From Deinococcus sp. (GTDB taxonomy: Bacteria > Deinococcota > Deinococci > Deinococcales > Deinococcaceae): a DNA stretch of 6,073 bases. Positions 1 to 6,073 of this stretch are shown piece after piece (position 1 is the first letter of the stretch; each line of letters begins with the position of its first letter). The notes beneath the pieces are model-generated. The model was not told the DNA's origin. It was given only the letters and a program-made list of their open reading frames with translations, and ran no database searches. The stretch is taken from contig JAQBPF010000109.1 of assembly GCA_028287665.1 (NCBI GenBank), positions 1-6,073 on the forward strand. The letters are read 5' to 3'. The position numbers and the translations under genes were made by a program.

Positions 1-1603
1 CACTGAACGCCACTTCGGTGCAGATCAGCCGAGGAGTAGACCACAGACCTTCGCGCTCCGGGTCGCCGCCATACAGGTCGGGGGGCAGCAGCGCAGGTGG
101 GCTGAAGTTGTCCACCACCAGCATTCCACCGGGGGTCAGGGCGTCAATCAGGGCGTCCAGATGCTCTGTTTCGCGTTTGCCCGGAGCAGCATCACTGAAG
201 ATCAGATCGAAGGGGCCATGTGCCAAGACCTCGCGCCAGTCGCCGTGCAGGGCAGTCACGCGGGCGTCCCCCTTCAGGACTTCGCGGGCGACAGCTGCCC
301 GTTCGGGGTCAGTTTCCACCGTCAGTAGATGTGCGCCCACACTGAGGCCCGCCAGCAGCCACGCCGCGCCTGTGCCACTCCCCAGTTCGGCAAGGCGTGC
401 GCCAGGGCGACTGGCCGCCAGAGTTCGCAGCAAGCGCCCAGTGTCCAGGCTGCAATATCGGTCAAAGTTCAGGCGTGCGGCTTCAGCCAGAGCGTGCGCC
501 ACACGGGGCGGCAACGCAAGGGCCAAGTGGGTCTGGTTCCACGCCGCCAACACTTCCCGCACCTGTTTGTCGTCGGCCCAGGGCAGCGCCAGCGGGTTAA
601 TCCAGGCCCGTCCCCGCCGTTCGGGGCTGGAGTGCAGTTCGGGGTGGTCGGGGTGCAGGCGAGCCGGGAAGCACAGCGTTCCTTCCGTGAGCAGCACGGG
701 TTCGCCAGTGATTTCTACCACCGCGCCGCATTCTTCCCAGGCTTCCCGCACCGCCGCCGCGCCTGCGTCCTCGCCGGGGTGAATGCCGCCGCCGGGGAGT
801 GTCCAGCCGCCCGATTCCAGCTCAGTCATCAGGATTTGGCCTTGATGCTTTATCCAGACGCAGGCGCGGCCCCTTCGGTCATCCGTGAGTGGTAAGGAGT
901 GAGTGGTCAGTGGGTCGGCTTCTATTGGCGTCCAGCCCTCCAGCAGGACTGCTAAAACTTCGTTCAGATCAGCTTGCCGCTCGCGGAGGATTGGTAACGC
1001 GCCGGACGAATGCAGGGCACGGGCGGCGCTCAGGTCGTCTGGATAGAGTTCAAAGGTCTGGAAGAAGGGGGAATAGAGAGTGTGTTCATTTTCCAGAAAA
1101 CCCACCAGCGCCAACCGCAGCGCCGCCGCCTGCACCACTTCCGGCGCTCGGCCCACCGAAATGCCTTTTTTGGCAACATACGGGTCATCGGTGAACAGGC
1201 GTGTGCAGCCCGCCCAGGGGTCAGGCGCGGCGTACTGCACGGCGCGGATGCCGCTCATGGCAATGGCTCCGGCACATTGCGGGCAGGGTTGTACGGTGGT
1301 CAGGACTGTCCAGCCGTACACCTCTGGTTGCGGCGTGTCGGCCAGGTTCAGCAGCGCATTGATTTCGGCGTGGGCCAGATCATGCCCGCCAATCTGACCG
1401 CCTTCCGCGCCCCGCACCTCGCCCAAGCGGTTGCGCCCGCGTGCGATCACGTTGCCCGCGCCGTCTATGACCACTGCGCCGATGGGATAGGAGCCGGAGC
1501 AGTACGCCGCCCAGGCCTCAGCCAAGGCCGCGTACCAGGCGGCGGGAATTGAGGTGGAGGCAATGGGCCGCGCGGTGGAATCTGTTCTTCCATCCCCCCT
1601 CAC
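1..1603 (-). CDS. Three-domain fusion: zinc nucleoside deaminase, Nudix hydrolase, SAM-dependent methyltransferase (3' end outside window)
   Basis: One open frame of at least 534 codons runs off the left edge. The GTG start at 1603 overlaps the stop of the upstream gene (GTGA), and no in-frame ATG occurs before the first active site, so GTG is preferred. Residues about 20-175 are a cytidine/dCMP/TadA-type deaminase: H78-A-E80 plus P-C107-P-Q-C110, the zinc ligands and the proton-shuttling Glu. Residues about 245-370 are a Nudix domain with a perfect Nudix box, G272 x5 E278 x7 R286-E287 xx E290-E291 x G293. Residues about 375-534 are a Rossmann methyltransferase: motif I E-L-G408-S-G-T-G412, acidic E430 after the second strand, D471 in FSDA, and D498-N499 in VVDN, which together resemble the metal-binding O-methyltransferase group. 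All three motif sets lie in the same frame with no stop. Likely a cytoplasmic enzyme acting on damaged or modified nucleotides or a related small molecule; the substrate is unknown. The methyltransferase is probably nearly complete at the edge. Confidence 0.9.
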   Translation of the reverse strand, partial: MRGDGRTDSTARPIASTSIPAAWYAALAEAWAAYCSGSYPIGAVVIDGAGNVIARGRNRLGEVRGAEGGQIGGHDLAHAEINALLNLADTPQPEVYGWTVLTTVQPCPQCAGAIAMSGIRAVQYAAPDPWAGCTRLFTDDPYVAKKGISVGRAPEVVQAAALRLALVGFLENEHTLYSPFFQTFELYPDDLSAARALHSSGALPILRERQADLNEVLAVLLEGWTPIEADPLTTHSLPLTDDRRGRACVWIKHQGQILMTELESGGWTLPGGGIHPGEDAGAAAVREAWEECGAVVEITGEPVLLTEGTLCFPARLHPDHPELHSSPERRGRAWINPLALPWADDKQVREVLAAWNQTHLALALPPRVAHALAEAARLNFDRYCSLDTGRLLRTLAASRPGARLAELGSGTGAAWLLAGLSVGAHLLTVETDPERAAVAREVLKGDARVTALHGDWREVLAHGPFDLIFSDAAPGKRETEHLDALIDALTPGGMLVVDNFSPPALLPPDLYGGDPEREGLWSTPRLICTEVAFS

Positions 1604-2205
1604 AGCGCCCCCCGGTTCCGCTCAATCAGATCATCCAGTGCCTCCCGCAGCAGGCTCGCTTCTGTTCGGCCCAGCGCGTTGCTGAGCTTCGCCAGCCGCT
1701 CCAGTTGGCTTTTGGGGTAGTAGTTACTCTTCAGCACCATTTTGGATTCCACGAAGATGCAGGCGCGGCTACGGCCCTCGCGTTTGGCACGCAGCAGGGC
1801 TTCATCGGCGGCACGGTACAGGTCGGCATAGGTGCTGGCGTGCGCGGGCCGGGAAGCGATGCCCACGCTGAGGCCCAATGTGCGCGGCCAGTGTGGGTCA
1901 CGGTGGATCTGGAAGTGGCGGATCACTTCATCGAACAGAATCAGGGCCGTTTCGGCAGCCGTTTCGGGCAAAATCGCCGCGTACTCGTCGCCGCCGATGC
2001 GCCCGATGATGCTGCCACTGGGCAGGGAGCCGCTGAGCAGGCGCTCTATCCCGCGCAGCACCCGGTCTCCTTCGGTGTGGCCCAGCGTATCGTTCAGGGT
2101 TTTGAAATGGTCCAAATCCAAAACAGCCAACGTGAGTGGAGCTGCGCCCAGGCGGGCAAAAGCGTCTTCGAACGGGTTGCGGGACAGAATATCGGGTCGG
2201 GCCAC
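1600..2205 (-). CDS. GGDEF-domain putative diguanylate cyclase with C-terminal ribbon-helix-helix-like DNA-binding segment
   Basis: The protein has 201 residues from the GTG at 2205, chosen because GGAGGA lies 6 nt upstream; a TTG at 2247 would add 14 residues but has no such site. Residues about 5-150 are a GGDEF domain. D30 and D32 sit in VLDLDHF (metal binding), NDTLGHTEGD is the substrate-binding stretch, and GGDEY (71-75) is the active-site loop with the common F-to-Y change. An active enzyme would condense two GTP into cyclic di-GMP. The usual inhibitory RxxD just before the loop is absent (P-S-G-S is found there). The N-terminus is short, with no sensor, receiver or membrane domain. 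Residues about 155-197 look like a CopG/Arc-type ribbon-helix-helix: a strand ending YYPK, helix LERLAKLSNAL, turn GRTE, helix ASLLREALDDLIER. The last base pairs overlap the next gene, so the two are probably translationally coupled. The cyclase assignment is firm at domain level; activity and DNA binding are inferred. Confidence 0.88.
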   Translation of the reverse strand: MARPDILSRNPFEDAFARLGAAPLTLAVLDLDHFKTLNDTLGHTEGDRVLRGIERLLSGSLPSGSIIGRIGGDEYAAILPETAAETALILFDEVIRHFQIHRDPHWPRTLGLSVGIASRPAHASTYADLYRAADEALLRAKREGRSRACIFVESKMVLKSNYYPKSQLERLAKLSNALGRTEASLLREALDDLIERNRGAL

Positions 2206-2211
2206 AGGCGT

Positions 2212-2217
2212 TCCTCC
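2212..2217 (-). promoter_or_regulatory. Ribosome binding site deciding the GTG start of the GGDEF gene
   Basis: On the minus strand GGAGGA is followed by 6 nt and then GTG at 2205. This fixes the start downstream of the alternative TTG at 2247, which has no purine-rich site at the right distance. Confidence 0.75.
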
Positions 2218-2283
2218 AGGGCAGGGGCAAAGGGGCAGGCCAATCAACCGGGCATCAGGTCAATCTGCATGTATGCTGCTCTT

Positions 2284-2303
2284 ACATATATATGTTGCAC
2301 ATA
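2284..2303. repeat. Overlapping AT-rich palindromes, possible operator
   Basis: ACATATATATGT (2284-2295) is a perfect 12-base palindrome. It overlaps TATGT-TGC-ACATA (2291-2303), a 5-base inverted repeat with a 3-base spacer. They lie about 80-100 bases upstream of the GGDEF start and about 80 bases upstream of the groES -35 box, a suitable place for a repressor or activator site serving either side. The regulator is not identifiable from sequence. Confidence 0.4.
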
Positions 2304-2383
2304 ACAGACCGAATAGCAATATGCGGTTTGAGCGTGCTAGACGCACTTGAGCGCACCACACTCAGATTCTCAGCTTCCGGCAT

Positions 2384-2413
2384 TTGACATTTCTGTAGAA
2401 GAGCGACTAGCAT
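2384..2413 (+). promoter_or_regulatory. Sigma70-type promoter for groES-groEL
   Basis: A perfect -35 TTGACA (2384-2389) is followed by an 18-base spacer and a -10 TAGCAT (2408-2413; 4 of 6 matches to TATAAT). Transcription would begin near 2420, giving a leader of about 75 nt before groES. The leader contains an imperfect hairpin, AACACGCC (2432-2439) with GGCG-GG-TGTT (2449-2458). No canonical CIRCE operator is seen. An alternative sigma factor site could also be present but I cannot recognise one. Confidence 0.6.
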
Positions 2414-2494
2414 TCCGTCTGGAACGGCAAAAACACGCCGGGTTGTCTGGCGGGTGTTGTCATTTATCCCAATTCACATTACGGAGGACTACCC

Positions 2495-2782
2495 ATGCTT
2501 AAACCTTTGGGCGATCGTGTGCTGGTTGAAATTGTTGAAGACACCGAAACGAAGACTGCAGGCGGCCTGTATGTGCCTGACAGCGCCAAAGAAAAGAGCC
2601 AGCGTGGGCGCGTCGTTGCAGTCGGCAACGGCAAAGTGCTGGAAAACGGAACCCGCATGGCCGTCGAGGTCAACGTGGGCGACGTGGTGTACTTCGCCAA
2701 ATACGGCGGCACCGAAGTGACGCTGGAAGGCAAGAACTACAGCCTGCTGGCCGAACGCGACATCCTCGCCATCGTCGAGTAA
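2495..2782 (+). CDS. groES: GroES, co-chaperonin (Hsp10)
   Basis: The 95-residue protein has the full usual length of the Cpn10 family. It caps the GroEL ring as a heptamer and closes the folding chamber in the cytoplasm, in ATP-dependent cycles. The N-terminal [10 protein letters not shown] signature is clear. The mobile loop (about residues 17-33) reads [17 protein letters not shown], in which the GroEL-contacting hydrophobic triplet is LYV rather than the IVL of E. coli; I recall similar loops in other Deinococcus proteins. The roof region and the C-terminal [14 protein letters not shown] are typical. The ATG is set by GGAGGA at 2483-2488, 6 nt upstream. groEL follows after 86 bases on the same strand with no terminator between, so the two should be cotranscribed from the promoter at 2384-2413. 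Confidence 0.98.
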   Translation: MLKPLGDRVLVEIVEDTETKTAGGLYVPDSAKEKSQRGRVVAVGNGKVLENGTRMAVEVNVGDVVYFAKYGGTEVTLEGKNYSLLAERDILAIVE

Positions 2783-2811
2783 AGGCTGAGCTAGGCCGCC
2801 ATCACTGGTAG

Positions 2812-4518
<1,707 letters not shown>

Positions 4519-4534
4519 AGCAGGAAATTTTCAC

Positions 4535-4568
4535 AAAAAAGCCGGGGCCTCGCGCTCCGGCTTTTTTT
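4535..4568. terminator. Rho-independent terminator after groEL
   Basis: AAAAAA-GCCGG (4535-4545) pairs with CCGGC-TTTTTTT (4557-4568). The inner stem extends by a G-T and two G-C pairs around the 5-base loop CTCGC. The U-run is on the plus strand, closing groES-groEL. The matching A-run on the left means it could also stop minus-strand transcription. Confidence 0.93.
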
Positions 4569-4584
4569 GCAATTGCCCGGGACT

Positions 4585-4664
4585 TCGCTCCAGCGAGGAA
4601 CGCCCGTGTGTCCGAATTGTCATAGACAAGCTGCAAACGCCGCCCAGAGAATGTCAGTTCTCTG
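4585..4664 (+). repeat. Cluster of three short inverted repeats in the leader of the surface-protein gene
   Basis: The 122 bases between the terminator and the next gene hold TCGCT-CC-AGCGA (4585-4596), TTGTC-ATA-GACAA (4617-4629) and CAGAGAA-TGTCAG-TTCTCTG (4645-4664). The last has a 7-bp stem with a 6-base loop and ends 26 bases before the start codon, so it would lie in the mRNA leader. I found no convincing -35/-10 pair in this gap, so the promoter of the downstream gene is unassigned. The repeats could be operators or leader hairpins. Confidence 0.5.
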
Positions 4665-4690
4665 AAAGGTCAGCCCTGCTAGGGTAAAGC

Positions 4691-6073
4691 ATGAGGCCAC
4701 TCCTCCGGAAAACGTCGCCTGCCTCGTGGATGCTGCTCGCCCTGTGCGTCCTGCTGGAGCTGCTCGGTACGGCCCAGGCCGCGACCACGATCGGCACGTG
4801 TACGGCGCTCGGCGGCACCCTGACCGCCAATCTCTTCGACAACGACGGAACCTTCGAAACACTGACGGGGACGCCTGCCGACCCTTCCTGGGCGGCGGCT
4901 CTTCCGGCGGGCTACACCACCCTGAAATACATCAACAACACCATCCGCACGTCGCCCTGGGCGGGTAGCCCGGAAGACGGCGAGTACACCATCAGCAACA
5001 GCACCAAGTACCGCAGCGCCACCAACGGCGCGTGGTGGTATTTTACCGACCATACCGGCTCGGCCAGCGGCGCACCCAGCGGCAATCTGAAGGGCCTGAT
5101 GATGGTCATCAATGCCAGTTATACCGCCGATACATTCTATCAGCAGACCTTTACCGTGCTGCCCAACACCAATTACGAATACGGGCTGTGGATCATGAAT
5201 ATGCTCACGGGCAGCGGCGGTATCGCACCGAATGTGCAGGTCGAGGTCGACCGCATCGTGGGCGGCACGACCCTGCCGACGCAGATCGTGGCGGCGACAG
5301 GAAATATTCCGGTGTCGAATCTGGCGACTTGGAAGGCGTATGGGCAGATCATCAACAGCGGCCCGGCCACCCAGATGACGGTGCGCTTCAAGAACATCAA
5401 CCCCGGCGGCGGCGGCAACGACCTTGCCATCGACGACCTGACCTTCACCAGTTGTGCGGGGCTGAATATCGGATCGCTGAGCGGAACGGTGTATCTGGAC
5501 AGCAACCGCAACAACGCGCTGGACGCGCTGGGCACCGACGCGGCGCTGGCGGGCGTGACGGTGCAACTGGTCAACAGCGCCGGAAGTGTCACCGCCAGCG
5601 CCGTCACCGACAGCAGTGGCGGCTACGTCTTCTACAACGTGCCCGCCGCCACCTACACCGTGCGGGTGCAGCCGCTCGACCCCAACATCAACGCGACCTA
5701 CGTTTCCACCGCTCCGGCAGGCGCACAGCGCAGCGGCGTGGTGATCACTCCGGGGGGATTCGTCTTTTTCCAGGACTTCGGCTATCAGCAGGGGGTGGAC
5801 GTGCAGGCGCTCAAGACGCAGCGGCTGGGAACCAGCGGAACGTTTGCCAGCGCCGACCTGACCGGCGTGCCGCAGTTTTCGACCGTGCAGTATCAGCTCA
5901 CCCTGAAGAACAGCGGCACGGTCGCCATCACGTCCCCCAGCACCCTGACCGACGCCGTGCCCGCCGGATTGACCGCGCCCAGCGTCATCAGTACCACCCC
6001 CGCCGGAAGTGCGACCGGCTGCACGGCGACGTTGAGTGGGACGACCTTCACGCTGAGCGCCGCGACCCTGCCG
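4691..6073 (+). CDS. Secreted multidomain surface protein with SdrD-B-like and DUF11-like domains (3' end outside window)
   Basis: 461 codons are open to the right edge. Residues 1-30 are a signal peptide: basic start RPLLRK, hydrophobic core, likely cleavage after AQA30. C19 is not in a lipobox. Residues about 31-256 form an all-beta domain that resembles the jelly-roll, carbohydrate-binding-like modules ending GNDLAIDDLTF; C37 and C255 bracket it and may form a disulfide. Residues about 260-360 resemble SdrD-B/Cna-B repeats, with SGTVYLDSNRNNALD (a likely Ca-binding loop), GVTVQLVNSAG and a GGYVFYNVPAATYTV strand pair. From about 368 a DUF11-like repeat begins and is cut by the window; family members often carry many such repeats. 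The protein is probably exported to the cell surface or envelope, with a structural or adhesive role. The ATG at 4691 has only a weak AGGG 6 nt upstream but is supported by the signal peptide. It is separated from groEL by a terminator, so no operon link is implied. Confidence 0.88.
   Translation, partial: MRPLLRKTSPASWMLLALCVLLELLGTAQAATTIGTCTALGGTLTANLFDNDGTFETLTGTPADPSWAAALPAGYTTLKYINNTIRTSPWAGSPEDGEYTISNSTKYRSATNGAWWYFTDHTGSASGAPSGNLKGLMMVINASYTADTFYQQTFTVLPNTNYEYGLWIMNMLTGSGGIAPNVQVEVDRIVGGTTLPTQIVAATGNIPVSNLATWKAYGQIINSGPATQMTVRFKNINPGGGGNDLAIDDLTFTSCAGLNIGSLSGTVYLDSNRNNALDALGTDAALAGVTVQLVNSAGSVTASAVTDSSGGYVFYNVPAATYTVRVQPLDPNINATYVSTAPAGAQRSGVVITPGGFVFFQDFGYQQGVDVQALKTQRLGTSGTFASADLTGVPQFSTVQYQLTLKNSGTVAITSPSTLTDAVPAGLTAPSVISTTPAGSATGCTATLSGTTFTLSAATLP

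Larger units (their letters stand above)
2206..2494. promoter_or_regulatory. Divergent control region between the GGDEF gene and groES
   Basis: This is the 289-base gap between divergently transcribed units, visibly richer in A and T than the flanking genes around 2265-2325. The left half holds overlapping inverted repeats and the right half a sigma70-like promoter and the groES leader. A 7-base direct repeat, TTGAGCG, occurs at 2328-2334 and 2347-2353 with a 19-base period, just upstream of the groES promoter. A pair TAGCA (2314-2318) and TGCTA (2335-2339) form an inverted repeat of CIRCE-like span but poor internal match. I could not identify a convincing minus-strand promoter. No additional gene is supported here. 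Confidence 0.7.

Noticed and set aside
18..895. Plus-strand frames of 188 to 254 codons
   Set aside because: They are shadows of the minus-strand methyltransferase and Nudix coding sequence, which carries clear catalytic motifs.
2206..2247. TTG start at 2247 for the GGDEF gene
   Set aside because: It would add a Cys/Pro-rich 14-residue stretch and lacks a ribosome site, whereas the GTG at 2205 has GGAGGA at ideal spacing.
1010..2304. Plus-strand frames of 180 and 251 codons
   Set aside because: They are antisense to the deaminase and GGDEF domains and show no family features.
2314..2339. CIRCE (HrcA) operator upstream of groES
   Set aside because: Only the outer TAGCA/TGCTA agree; the inner CTC/GAG halves and the 9-base spacer do not, so it cannot be called a CIRCE element.
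4617..4645. TTGTCA as a -35 box for the surface-protein gene
   Set aside because: The position 17 bases downstream reads CCGCCC, which is not a -10 element; the sequence is better seen as half of the TTGTC-ATA-GACAA repeat.
4679..5566. A 295-codon minus-strand frame opposite the surface-protein gene
   Set aside because: The plus-strand frame has a signal peptide and recognisable domains through the same bases. The antisense product is Arg/Gly/His-rich with no motif.

Overview
The window looks like a piece of a Deinococcus (Deinococcota) chromosome. This is inferred from the GroES/GroEL sequences (GroES mobile loop with Leu-Tyr-Val, GroEL tail rich in Gly and Met), high-GC coding regions with AT-rich promoter pockets, a Nudix-containing multidomain protein, and a secreted SdrD-B/DUF11-type surface protein. 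No database search was possible, so the genus is a judgement from recognised sequence character.

Layout. Positions 1-2205 hold two minus-strand genes read toward the left edge. The first is a short GGDEF protein (2205 to 1600) that ends in a ribbon-helix-helix-like DNA-binding segment. It overlaps by 4 bp the start of a large three-domain protein (1603 to beyond 1) that joins a zinc-dependent deaminase, a Nudix hydrolase and a SAM-dependent methyltransferase in one uninterrupted reading frame. Positions 2206-2494 are a divergent control region with an AT-rich palindrome cluster on its left and a good sigma70-type promoter on its right. Positions 2495-4518 are groES and groEL, each with a strong Shine-Dalgarno sequence, closed by a strong A-stem-T terminator at 4535-4568. 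After a 122-base leader with several small hairpins comes the start of a secreted multidomain surface protein (4691 to beyond 6073).

How the genes relate. groES and groEL form the usual chaperonin operon. The two minus-strand genes form a coupled pair: one carries all the residues expected of a c-di-GMP synthase plus a likely DNA-binding tail, and the other carries three domains of the kinds used in nucleotide clean-up and small-molecule or nucleoside modification. The surface protein is a separate transcription unit behind the groEL terminator.

The most unusual content is the deaminase-Nudix-methyltransferase fusion and the GGDEF-RHH fusion. Both are read directly from open frames with intact active-site motifs. 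What they act on and what they regulate is unknown from sequence alone.
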